Shown: in pieces, positions 54,457-62,521 of the stretch
How positions within the stretch are numbered: the first letter of the stretch is position 1
Layout: every line of letters starts with the position of its first letter
Assembly (NCBI RefSeq): GCF_000304335.1
Contig: NZ_CAJF01000007.1
Span: 62,001-126,000 of the forward strand
Length of the DNA stretch: 64,000 bases
Direction: 5' to 3'
Source of the DNA: Microbacterium yannicii PS01
GTDB taxonomy: Bacteria; Actinomycetota; Actinomycetes; Actinomycetales; Microbacteriaceae
Made by a program: the position numbers and the translations under genes
Notes under the pieces: model-generated
What the model was told of the DNA's origin: nothing
What the model saw: the letters and a program-made list of their open reading frames with translations, nothing else
Database searches by the model: none

Positions 54457-56090
54457 CGTGGGATGCCGGCGCCGCGCTCGAGCCCGCGGCCGAGGACGGC
54501 CCGCACACCGTCGGCCGCTGGCTGCTCGACCGTGCGGCGCTCTCGGGCCGACGCATCGCGATCGACGACCGGGGGGTTACCACCGATTACGCGACCCTCG
54601 CCGCCCGATCCAGGGATCTGGCGCGGGCTCTACGTGATGCGGGTTTCGGTCCCGGCGATCGGATCGCGACGGTGTCGGGAAATTCGACCGACCATGTGGT
54701 GGCGTTCTTCGCGTGCGCGCTCGCCGGCGTCGCATTCGTCCCGCTCTCCTGGCGGCTCACGCCGCGCGAGCTCTCCGACCTGATCTTGCGATCGGCGCCG
54801 TCGCTGATCCTCATCGACGACGAGCACGCCGCTCTCGCGGCGGAGGCGCTGCGCGTGCTGGGAGCCGGCGCAGGCGACAGGAGTGGCGGGATGCCCCCGC
54901 TCGCGCCGCTGGGGACCACCGGGGTGGAGGCCGGGCCTCCGCCGAGGCCGCGGCCCGGTCGCCGGGACTCGCCGCGCCCGGTGCGCGACGACGACCCGCT
55001 GCTGGTGATCTACACCTCCGGCAGCGAGGCGACACCCAAAGGGGTCGTCCTCACCCATGCCAACTGCTTCTGGAACAACCTCGCGCTGGCGCGCGCTCTC
55101 CCGCTGACCGAGGCCGACGTGGTGCTCGCAATGCTTCCGCAGTTCCACGTGGCCGCATGGAACTGCCAGCCGCTGCTCGCGTGGTGCACCGGTGCGACCG
55201 TGGTGCTCGAGCGGTCGTTCCAGCCGACCCGGGCGCTGAGGCTCATCGCCGACCGCGGGGTGACGGCGATGATGGGAGTGCCCACCCAGTACGGACTCCT
55301 CGCCGCCGATCGTGGATGGGAGTCGACCGACGTCTCGTCCTTGCGGCTCGCGCTCGTGGGAGGCGCCACGATGCCTGAGCGGGTTCAGGCGGCGTGGACG
55401 GCGCGCGGCGTACCGCTCACCCAGGGCTACGGTCTCACCGAGGCCGGGCCCAACGTGCTCTATCTTCCCGCCGATGGCACCGGGCCGGCGACGGGAGCCG
55501 TCGGCCGTCCGTACCCGCACGTCACGGTGCGCGTCGCGGATCCCGAGACCGGCTTCCCGCTCGAGGGCGAGGCGACCGGCGAGCTGTGGGTGCGCGGCCC
55601 GAGCGTCTTCGCCGGCTATCTGGGGGACGAGCCCGCGACGGCGCGCGCGATGCGCGACGACTGGCTCCGGACGGGCGACCTCGTCTCGCGCGACCGGAGC
55701 GGGGTCTTCCGGGTGGTCGACCGCCTGAAGGACATCTTCATCTCGGGTGGTGAGAACGTCGCTCCCGCCGAGGTGGAGCACGCCCTGGCACTGCATCCGC
55801 TGGTCGAGTCCGCGGCGGTCGTGGGCGTGCCCGATCCGGTGTGGGGCGAACGCGGTGTCGCCTTCGTGGTCCGCTCGGCCGGGGCCGCGCTGTCCGCCGA
55901 CGAGCTGCTGGCGTATGCGCGACGCAATCTCGCCGCGTTCAAGGTGCCGGTGCAGATCGAGTTCGTCGAAGCGCTGCCGCGGTCGACGATCGAGAAGCTC
56001 GCCCGCTCGCGCCTGCGAGACCGGGCGCGCGCGCTGGCAGCAGGCGACTCGGCGGAGCCGCGCCCGATGACGAAGGAGGTGCCGCGATGA
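54453..56090 (+). CDS. AMP-dependent acyl-CoA synthetase/ligase
   Basis: 545 aa of the ANL superfamily. The AMP-binding motif is VIYTSGSEATPKGVVLTH, with QGYGLTEAGPNV, LRTGDLVSRDRSG, RLKDIFISGGENVAPAEVE and the C-terminal lysine region LPRSTIEKLARSRLR. It activates a carboxylic acid to its CoA thioester; the chain length or ring is not readable. The stop overlaps the TetR gene start (ATGA). A likely job is CoA activation of the acid imported by the Liv system. Confidence 0.9.
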   Translation: MTWDAGAALEPAAEDGPHTVGRWLLDRAALSGRRIAIDDRGVTTDYATLAARSRDLARALRDAGFGPGDRIATVSGNSTDHVVAFFACALAGVAFVPLSWRLTPRELSDLILRSAPSLILIDDEHAALAAEALRVLGAGAGDRSGGMPPLAPLGTTGVEAGPPPRPRPGRRDSPRPVRDDDPLLVIYTSGSEATPKGVVLTHANCFWNNLALARALPLTEADVVLAMLPQFHVAAWNCQPLLAWCTGATVVLERSFQPTRALRLIADRGVTAMMGVPTQYGLLAADRGWESTDVSSLRLALVGGATMPERVQAAWTARGVPLTQGYGLTEAGPNVLYLPADGTGPATGAVGRPYPHVTVRVADPETGFPLEGEATGELWVRGPSVFAGYLGDEPATARAMRDDWLRTGDLVSRDRSGVFRVVDRLKDIFISGGENVAPAEVEHALALHPLVESAAVVGVPDPVWGERGVAFVVRSAGAALSADELLAYARRNLAAFKVPVQIEFVEALPRSTIEKLARSRLRDRARALAAGDSAEPRPMTKEVPR

Positions 56091-56772
56091 GTCTTCCGGA
56101 CGAGATCGTGGACGATCAGCAGAGTCCGGTCTCATCGGCGACGGGGCGGCCCCTGACCAAGCGGGGGAGGCCACACGCCGACGACTCCTCGAGGCGGCGG
56201 AGCAGGTGTTCGCCGAGCAGGGCTACCACGAGGCATCCATCGTCAAGATCACCGAGCGTGCGGGAATCGGACTGGGCACCTTCTATCTGTACTTCGACAG
56301 CAAGCAGTCGATCTTCGAAGCGCTCGTGCTCGACCTCAATCGCCGGGTGCGTCACTCGATGTCGGAGGCGATGGCGGGCGCCGCTTCGCGACTGGAAGCG
56401 GAGCGGGCGGGCTTCTCCGGCTTCTTCCGCTTCACGGCGGAGCATCCTGCGCTGTACCGCGTCGTGCGCGAAGCGGAGTTCGTCTCGCCGGAGGTCCTCC
56501 GCATGCACTACACCCGCATCGTCGAAGGCTACGAGGCCGGTCTGCGAACTGCGCAGAAAGCCGGCGACGTCGACCGCGCTCTGGATCCCGAGACCACGGC
56601 GTGGGCCCTGATGGGCATGGGAGAGCTCATCGGCATGCGGTTCCTCCTGTGGGAGCGCGACGCCGAGGGCCGTCCGCCGGCTCAGCTGGACCCTCGGGTG
56701 TTCGCGGGCATGACGCGACTCATCGACAACGCGCTCGCACCGCGAGCCGAGACGGAAGGCGGAGTTCAGTGA
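56087..56772 (+). pseudogene. TetR-family regulator with a one-base frameshift in a G run
   Basis: The first 27 codons from the ATG at 56087 (MSLPDEIVDDQQSP...LTKRG) run into GCGGGGGAGG. One base short, the frame is lost. From base 56167 the other frame continues as EATRRRLLEAAEQVFAEQGYHEASIVKITERAGIGLGTFYLYFDSKQ, the HTH of a TetR protein, to the stop at 56772 (about 228 aa when rejoined). Slipping back one base on the GGGGG run (56163-56167) rejoins the frames. Starts and stops overlap both neighbours. It is a real lesion, a phase-variable or slip site, or a sequence error. It would be the local repressor of the block. Confidence 0.82.
56163..56167 (+). other. G5 run at the TetR frameshift
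   Basis: Five G between C and A at codons 26-28. The frame needs a sixth G, or a -1 ribosomal slip; the P-site GGG can re-pair exactly one base back, after which GAG GCC continues the conserved HTH. Confidence 0.7.
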
Positions 56773-57536
56773 GCGATCGAGAAGTCGTCGAGAAGGATCT
56801 GGCGGGGCGCCGTGCGGTGGTCACCGGCGGTGCGAGCGGGATCGGGCTGGCCTGCGTGCGGGAGTTCGCCTCACGCGGAGCCCACGTCGTCATCGCGGAC
56901 CACCATGTGTATCTGACGGAGTCCATCGCAGACGAGGTCGGCGGCGACGCGTGGCTGGTCGACCTGGCGGATGTGGAGGCCCTCGAGAGCCTGACCCTCG
57001 ACGCCGACATCCTCGTCAACAACGTCGGCATCCAGCGCGTGAGCCCGATCCCCGACTTCGCCCCCACGGACTTCCGGCTGATGCTGCGGCTCATGGTCGA
57101 ATCGCCCTTCCTGCTGATCCGCGCGGTGCTTCCGGGCATGTACCGTCGCAACTGGGGACGGATCATCAACGTCTCCAGCGCTCACGGCCTGCGCGCGAGC
57201 GCCTTCAAGTCCGCCTACGTCACGGCCAAGCACGGTCTCGAGGGGCTGTCCAAGGTGACGGCTCTCGAAGGCGCGCCGCACGGGGTGACGAGCAACTGCG
57301 TCAATCCGTCGTACGTGCGGACACCGCTCGTCGAGCACCAGATCGCGGATCAGGCGGGCGTGCACGGCATTCCCGAAGACGAGGTCGTCGAGAAGGTGCT
57401 GCTCACCGAGAACGCCATCAAGCGCCTTATCGAGCCCGACGAGGTCGCGTCGCTCGTCGGCTGGCTGGTCTCGGACAAGGCCGGCATGGTGACGGGGGCC
57501 TCGTACACGATGGATGGCGGGTGGACGGCGCGATGA
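56769..57536 (+). CDS. bdhA: 3-hydroxybutyrate-dehydrogenase-like SDR
   Basis: 255 aa from a GTG overlapping the TetR stop. TGGASGIGLACVREF binds NAD. The catalytic Ser, Tyr and Lys are in INVSSAHGLRASAFKSAYVTAKHG. LVEHQIADQAGVHGIPEDEVVEKVLL matches the family-specific loop of bacterial D-3-hydroxybutyrate dehydrogenases. Product: acetoacetate from 3-hydroxybutyrate. Downstream CoA-transferase and thiolase genes fit this. Confidence 0.85.
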   Translation: MSDREVVEKDLAGRRAVVTGGASGIGLACVREFASRGAHVVIADHHVYLTESIADEVGGDAWLVDLADVEALESLTLDADILVNNVGIQRVSPIPDFAPTDFRLMLRLMVESPFLLIRAVLPGMYRRNWGRIINVSSAHGLRASAFKSAYVTAKHGLEGLSKVTALEGAPHGVTSNCVNPSYVRTPLVEHQIADQAGVHGIPEDEVVEKVLLTENAIKRLIEPDEVASLVGWLVSDKAGMVTGASYTMDGGWTAR

Positions 57537-58534
57537 CGGCGAAGGCGGCAGGTCGACCGGGGAGCACAGGCGTGTCGGGCGACACGGTGCTTCCGGAAGG
57601 CACGGCGGTGCCCGAGGCCTCGGCCGACAGGTCGGGCCATCGGTATCGCGCGCTCGACGTGCCGGTCGCCGGCGGCGACCTGCGTGTGGGCGTGTGGGAG
57701 CCCGAGCGCCCGAACGGGGCGGACGTCCTCCTCGTGCACGGGGTGACGGCGTCGCACCTCGCGTGGCCGTTCGTCGTCGACCGGCTGCCCGGTGTGCGCG
57801 CCGTCGCTCCCGACCTGCGCGGCCGCGGAGCCAGCAATGCCCTGGCCGGAGATGCCGGCATGCGCGCGCATGCGGACGACCTTGCGGCGACGCTCGATGC
57901 GCTCGGCATCGAGCGCGCTGTCGTCGTCGGGCACTCCATGGGTGCCTTCGTCGCGGTGGTCTTCGCCCATCGTCACCCCGAACGGGTGGCGCGACTGGTG
58001 CTCGTCGACGGGGGGCTGCCCCTGGATGTCCCGCCCGGACTCGATGCCGACCAGCTCATGTCGGGGATCCTGGGACCGACGGCCGCTCGACTGTCGATGC
58101 GATTCGCCGACGTGGGGGAGTACCTCGACTTTTGGCGGGCGCACCCCGCGTTCCGCGAGAACTGGACGCCCGAGCTGGAGAGGTACCTCGCCTACGATCT
58201 CGTGGACGACGGTGAGGGCGCACTCCGCCCGGCGACGAGCTACCGGACCACGGCCGAGGACACCCTCGACATGAACACCGGGTCGGTGCTGCCCGACGCG
58301 CTTGCCGGGCTGCGACACCCGGCCCGCCTGCTCACCGTCTCGCGCGGACTGCAGGATGACCCGCCCGGTCTCTACGCTCCGGACCACCTGAAGCGCGTGC
58401 TCGCCGACCGGCCCGGCGTCGCGCATCAGCGTCTTGAGGGCCTCAATCACTACACGATCGTCATGTCGCCGGCGGGCGCGGATGCCGTCGCCGCCGTCGT
58501 ACGCGATGAACTGGCTCTCGCCGAGCCGGCCTAG
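57533..58534 (+). CDS. Alpha/beta hydrolase
   Basis: 333 aa. VLLVHGVTASHLAWPFVVDRL, PDLRGRGASN and the nucleophile elbow VVGHSMGAFVAV are alpha/beta-hydrolase landmarks, with a late His in LEGLNHYTIVMSP. The N-terminal 40 residues are low-complexity. Ester or lactone hydrolysis is likely; it may release the acid used by the ligase and dehydrogenase upstream. Last gene of the overlapping chain; it converges with the iclR gene. Confidence 0.87.
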   Translation: MTAKAAGRPGSTGVSGDTVLPEGTAVPEASADRSGHRYRALDVPVAGGDLRVGVWEPERPNGADVLLVHGVTASHLAWPFVVDRLPGVRAVAPDLRGRGASNALAGDAGMRAHADDLAATLDALGIERAVVVGHSMGAFVAVVFAHRHPERVARLVLVDGGLPLDVPPGLDADQLMSGILGPTAARLSMRFADVGEYLDFWRAHPAFRENWTPELERYLAYDLVDDGEGALRPATSYRTTAEDTLDMNTGSVLPDALAGLRHPARLLTVSRGLQDDPPGLYAPDHLKRVLADRPGVAHQRLEGLNHYTIVMSPAGADAVAAVVRDELALAEPA

Positions 58535-58546
58535 CGGAGCCGCGTC

Positions 58547-59311
58547 TCACCGGGAGGCGGCGATCCGAGTCGTCAGCTGATGGGCGTGCGCGAGGAGGGT
58601 GCGGCCCAGTTCGGGCAGCCTGTCGGGACCGTATCGGAACTCGACGCCGGTGAGGCTGAGCGCCCACTGCGGGTGCCCCTCTCTCGTGAACACGGCGGCG
58701 CCGATGCCGTAGGAGCCTTCGACGATGAGTCCGGGGTTGACGGCGTAGCCGCGTTCCTGCGTCTCGCGCAGCCTTCTGCGCAGGCGCTGCTCGCTATGAG
58801 CGGCGCCCCACTCTCCTGAGATGTCGGGATGCCGATCGAAGTAGGCGTCCACATCGTGAGGTGGCAGGAATGCCAGGATCGCCAGTCCCGCCGACGCGAC
58901 GCCGAGCGGGAAGCGCACGCCCTCCGACAGCACGAACGATCGGATCGGGAAGCTGCCCTCCTCTCGCAGGAGGCATACCGTCTCGTCTCCGCGCCGCACC
59001 GACAGGAACGCGCTCTCCTCGGTGCGCACCGCGAGCGAGCGCACGATGTCGCGTGCGATCGCGGTGATGTCGTAGCGGGATGCCGCCACCGTGCCCATCA
59101 GGTACAGTTCGGGTCCCGGCATCCACCGCCCCGTTCGGTCGTCCTGATCGACCAGGCCCTCGTGACGCAGGGCCGTCAGCAGACGGTGGGTCGTAGGACG
59201 GGTGAGGTCCGCGCGACGGGCGAGATCGGCGACGGTCACGCCCTCCTCCCCGGCGGAGGTGACCAGACGCAGCAGATGCGCGGCACGGGCGACCGCTTGC
59301 GCGCCGGGCAC
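58547..59311 (-). CDS. IclR-family transcription regulator
   Basis: 254 aa from the GTG at 59311 (AAAGG four bases upstream); a GTG at 59335 is possible but has no ribosome-binding site and lies in a palindrome. The N-terminal winged HTH (VTVADLARRADLTRPTTHRLLTALRHEGLV) is followed by the IclR effector domain (ARDIVRSLAVRTEESAFLSVRRGDETVCL, FPLGVASAGLAILAF, NPGLIVEGSYGIGAAVF). Divergent from the CoA-transferase operon; likely its regulator. Confidence 0.9.
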   Translation of the reverse strand: MPGAQAVARAAHLLRLVTSAGEEGVTVADLARRADLTRPTTHRLLTALRHEGLVDQDDRTGRWMPGPELYLMGTVAASRYDITAIARDIVRSLAVRTEESAFLSVRRGDETVCLLREEGSFPIRSFVLSEGVRFPLGVASAGLAILAFLPPHDVDAYFDRHPDISGEWGAAHSEQRLRRRLRETQERGYAVNPGLIVEGSYGIGAAVFTREGHPQWALSLTGVEFRYGPDRLPELGRTLLAHAHQLTTRIAASR

Positions 59312-59329
59312 GGTGCCTTTCGACGTACC

Positions 59330-59344
59330 GTCCACTATATGGAC
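59330..59344. promoter_or_regulatory. Candidate IclR operator
   Basis: GTCCA-CTATA-TGGAC, 5-bp arms around an AT-rich centre, in the gap between the iclR gene and the CoA-transferase gene. A weaker TCCA-CA-TGG lies at 59361-59369. It may bind the divergent IclR protein. Confidence 0.4.
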
Positions 59345-59440
59345 GCTAGGCCATCGATGCTCCACATGGCAAGCGCCGTCGTGACAGCGCAGAGACCCCT
59401 CGTCGAGGATGGAAGCGTAGTCACGAGCGAAGGAGCACGA

Positions 59441-60241
59441 GTGATCGACAAGACCTGGGGTTCGGCGGCCGAGGCGGTCGCCGACATCCGTGACGGAGCG
59501 TCTCTCGCGGTGGGAGGATTCGGTCTCTCGGGAAACCCGATCGCGCTGATCGAGGCGCTCCTTGCGCAGGGCACCAGCGACCTCAGCATCGTCAGCAACA
59601 ACTGCGGCGTGGACGACTGGGGACTGGGAATACTCCTGGACGCCAAGCGCATCCGCAAGATGACATCGTCCTATGTGGGAGAGAACAAGGAGTTCGAGCG
59701 CCAGTTCCTCTCGGGCGAGCTCGAGCTCGAGCTCACGCCGCAGGGCACGCTCGCCGAGAAGCTCCGCGCCGGCGGGTCGGGCATCGCCGCCTTCTACACG
59801 CAGACGGGCGTCGGCACTCAGGTGGCCGAGGGCGGCCTGCCCCGCAAGTACGACGGTGCGGGCGGCATCGCGGTGGCCTCGCCGGTCAAGGACGTCCGGA
59901 CGTTCGAGTTCGGAGGCGCCTCGAGCGAGTTCGTGCTCGAGGAGGCCATCGTCACCGACTTCGCGCTGGTTCACGCGCTGCGGGGAGACCGCCACGGCAA
60001 TCTCGTCTTCAACAAGTCGGCCCGCAATTTCAACCCGCTCGCCGCGATGGCCGGAACGGTGTGCATCGCCCAGGTCGAGGAGCTCGTCGAACCGGGTGAA
60101 CTCGACCCCGACAGCATCCACCTCCCCGGCATCTACGTGCACCGCATCGTCGAGGTCGGCACCGACATCGAGAAGCGCATCGAGCGGCGCACCGTGTCGG
60201 TCGCGCAGGCCGCAGCTCGCGAGATGCCGGAAGGGGCATGA
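59441..60241 (+). CDS. scoA: 3-oxoacid CoA-transferase subunit A
   Basis: 266 aa from a GTG with AAGGAG 6 nt upstream. [18 protein letters not shown] and [19 protein letters not shown] are the alpha-subunit motifs; [16 protein letters not shown] and [15 protein letters not shown] follow. It transfers CoA to a 3-oxoacid, with acetoacetate or 3-oxoadipate as the two common substrates. The nearby 3-hydroxybutyrate dehydrogenase favours acetoacetate. Two bp before subunit B. Confidence 0.9.
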   Translation: MIDKTWGSAAEAVADIRDGASLAVGGFGLSGNPIALIEALLAQGTSDLSIVSNNCGVDDWGLGILLDAKRIRKMTSSYVGENKEFERQFLSGELELELTPQGTLAEKLRAGGSGIAAFYTQTGVGTQVAEGGLPRKYDGAGGIAVASPVKDVRTFEFGGASSEFVLEEAIVTDFALVHALRGDRHGNLVFNKSARNFNPLAAMAGTVCIAQVEELVEPGELDPDSIHLPGIYVHRIVEVGTDIEKRIERRTVSVAQAAAREMPEGA

Positions 60242-60242
60242 C

Positions 60243-60896
60243 ATGGCGCTGACACGCAACGAGATGGCCGCCCGGGCAGCGCAGGAGCTCGCCGACGGCG
60301 CGTACGTCAACCTCGGGATCGGGCTGCCGACCCTCGTGCCGAATGTGGTCCCCGACGGCGTCACCGTGGTGCTGCAGTCCGAGAACGGCATTCTGGGCGT
60401 CGGTCCCTACCCCACCGAGGAGCACGTCGACCCCGACCTCATCAACGCCGGCAAGGAGACGGTGACGACTCTCCCCGGAGCGGCCTTCTTCGACTCGGCC
60501 ACGAGCTTCGGCATGATCCGCGGCGGCAAGATCGACGCCGCGATCCTCGGCGCGATGCAGGTGTCGGCCACCGGCGACCTCGCGAACTGGATGATCCCCG
60601 GAAAGATGGTGAAGGGCCCGGGCGGTGCGATGGACCTCGTGCACGGTGCCGCGAAGGTGATCGTTCTGATGGAGCACGTCGCGAAGGACGGCAGCCCCAA
60701 GATCGTGAACGAGTGCTCGCTGCCGCTCACCGGTCGCGCAGTGGTGGATCGCATCATCACCGATCTGGCCGTCATCGATGTCACCGGCGACGGTCTCGTG
60801 CTGGTCGAAGTGGCCCCGGGCGTCACGGTGAACGAGGTGGTCGCCGCCACGGAACCCCTGCTGACCGTCTCGGACGAACTCAAGGAGAGAGCATGA
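60243..60896 (+). CDS. scoB: 3-oxoacid CoA-transferase subunit B
   Basis: 217 aa. [16 protein letters not shown] and [16 protein letters not shown] (catalytic Glu at E47) are the beta-subunit motifs; [18 protein letters not shown] is also typical. It pairs with subunit A. ATG 60243; its stop overlaps the thiolase start. Confidence 0.9.
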   Translation: MALTRNEMAARAAQELADGAYVNLGIGLPTLVPNVVPDGVTVVLQSENGILGVGPYPTEEHVDPDLINAGKETVTTLPGAAFFDSATSFGMIRGGKIDAAILGAMQVSATGDLANWMIPGKMVKGPGGAMDLVHGAAKVIVLMEHVAKDGSPKIVNECSLPLTGRAVVDRIITDLAVIDVTGDGLVLVEVAPGVTVNEVVAATEPLLTVSDELKERA

Positions 60897-62077
60897 ACCA
60901 CGACGACATCGTCATCGTCGCCGCTGCACGCACACCGCAGGGACGGCTGAAGGGCCAGCTGGCGCCGCTCACCGCCGTACAGCTCGGCAGCGCCGCGATC
61001 CGCGGCGCGCTCGAGCGGGGCGGAGTCCCCGCTGAGGCCGTCGACGCGGTCCTGGTCGGTCAGGTCCTTCCCGCCGGCTCGGGACAGAACCCCGCTCGCC
61101 AGGCGGCTGTGGGCGCCGGCATCCCCTGGAACGTGCACTCGAGTTCGGTGAACAAGGTCTGCCTCTCGGGCCTGACCGCGATCATCGACGGCGCTCGCAT
61201 GATCTCCGTCGGCGATGCCACCGTGGTGGTGGCCGCCGGGATGGAGTCGATGACGCGCGCGCCGCATCTGCTCATGGGCTCGCGTGACGGCTGGGCCTAC
61301 GGCTCGATCGAGGTGCTCGACCACATGGCGTACGACGGGCTCACCGACGCCTACGACCGCGAGAGCATGGGCGCGTCGACGGAACGGCACAACGGTCGCC
61401 TCGAGGTGACCCGTGAGATGCAGGATTCCGTCGCCGCGCGCTCGCACCAGCGGGCGGCCGCCGCTCAGGCCGCCGGCGTCTTCGATGCGGAGCTGGTGGA
61501 GATCGAGATCCCGCAGCGCAAGGGCGACCCGGTCGTGGTCACGCGTGACGAAGGTGTGCGCCCCGATACGACGGTCGAGACGCTCGGCCGCCTGCGGCCG
61601 GCGTTCGCGGAGGGGGGTTCGATCACGGCGGGAAACTCCTCTCAGATCTCCGACGGCGCGTCGGCGGTGGTGCTGACCACCCGCGCGCACGCCGACGCCA
61701 GTGGCTGGGACGTCCTCGCCGTCGTCGGCGCGTCGGGTCAGGTCGCCGGCCCCGACAACTCGCTCCACTCGCAGCCCGCCCGCGCGATCGAGAAGGCCTG
61801 CGCGAAGCAGGGCATCGCCGTCTCGGAGCTCGATCTGGTCGAGATCAACGAAGCCTTCGGCGCCGTGGTCGCCCGCTCGCAGGACGAGCTCGGCCTGTCG
61901 GACGACATCGTCAACCCGCACGGCGGCGGCATCGCGATCGGGCATCCCATCGGGGCCTCGGGGAACCGGCTCGTCGTGCACGCCGTGCACGAGCTGGCCC
62001 GCAGAGGCGGCGGGACGGCAGCCGTGGCCCTGTGCGGCGGCGGCGGTCAGGGCGACGCGCTCATCCTCACCCGCTGA
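60893..62077 (+). CDS. Acetyl-CoA acetyltransferase (thiolase)
   Basis: 394 aa. The nucleophilic Cys is C90 in [12 protein letters not shown], the catalytic His is in [10 protein letters not shown] and the second Cys is C381 in CGGGGQGD. The full-length thiolase II pattern fits cleavage of acetoacetyl-CoA to two acetyl-CoA, the last step of 3-hydroxybutyrate use. It overlaps scoB by ATGA. A 3-oxoadipyl-CoA thiolase cannot be excluded. Confidence 0.92.
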   Translation: MNHDDIVIVAAARTPQGRLKGQLAPLTAVQLGSAAIRGALERGGVPAEAVDAVLVGQVLPAGSGQNPARQAAVGAGIPWNVHSSSVNKVCLSGLTAIIDGARMISVGDATVVVAAGMESMTRAPHLLMGSRDGWAYGSIEVLDHMAYDGLTDAYDRESMGASTERHNGRLEVTREMQDSVAARSHQRAAAAQAAGVFDAELVEIEIPQRKGDPVVVTRDEGVRPDTTVETLGRLRPAFAEGGSITAGNSSQISDGASAVVLTTRAHADASGWDVLAVVGASGQVAGPDNSLHSQPARAIEKACAKQGIAVSELDLVEINEAFGAVVARSQDELGLSDDIVNPHGGGIAIGHPIGASGNRLVVHAVHELARRGGGTAAVALCGGGGQGDALILTR

Positions 62078-62132
62078 TCCCGACGTCGCGGGGCCGGCGA
62101 CTGCGGTCACGGCCTCGCGGCCCGGGAAGGCG

Positions 62133-62387
62133 TCAGCGCTGGATGCGGCGCTTGAGCAGCTTCTTCTCGCGGCCGTGAATGGGGGAGTCGTTGGCGATCA
62201 GCTCGCCCCGCGAAGCCCGGCGCACGTCGACGATCGAGCCGATGGCCAGGGCCAGGGAGATGCCCCAGCTCAGCCATGCCAGAGCGGTCCGCCACGTGAA
62301 CGGCTCCTGCTCGCGCACCGCTCGCAACAGCGTCATGCCTCCGGTGAACGCCGCGATCAAGCCGGTGCCGAAGAGGTACTTGCGCAT
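62133..62387 (-). CDS. Small two-helix membrane protein
   Basis: 84 aa with two hydrophobic segments (YLFGTGLIAAFTGGMTLL and TALAWLSWGISLALAIGSIV) and a basic C-terminal tail (REKKLLKRRIQR), probably cytoplasmic. No family was recognised. It converges with the thiolase gene and lies divergently before otsA. Confidence 0.6.
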   Translation of the reverse strand: MRKYLFGTGLIAAFTGGMTLLRAVREQEPFTWRTALAWLSWGISLALAIGSIVDVRRASRGELIANDSPIHGREKKLLKRRIQR

Positions 62388-62521
62388 GCGCCCACGCTAG
62401 CGCGCCGAACGCGCCATATGCGCCCCTTGACATCGCCCGCCGCACTCGTCAAGGGCCCGCGGACGCGCAATCGGTCACGCTAGCCTGGGGTGGCCTCGTC
62501 CCCGACCCGTCAGGAGCCCGC

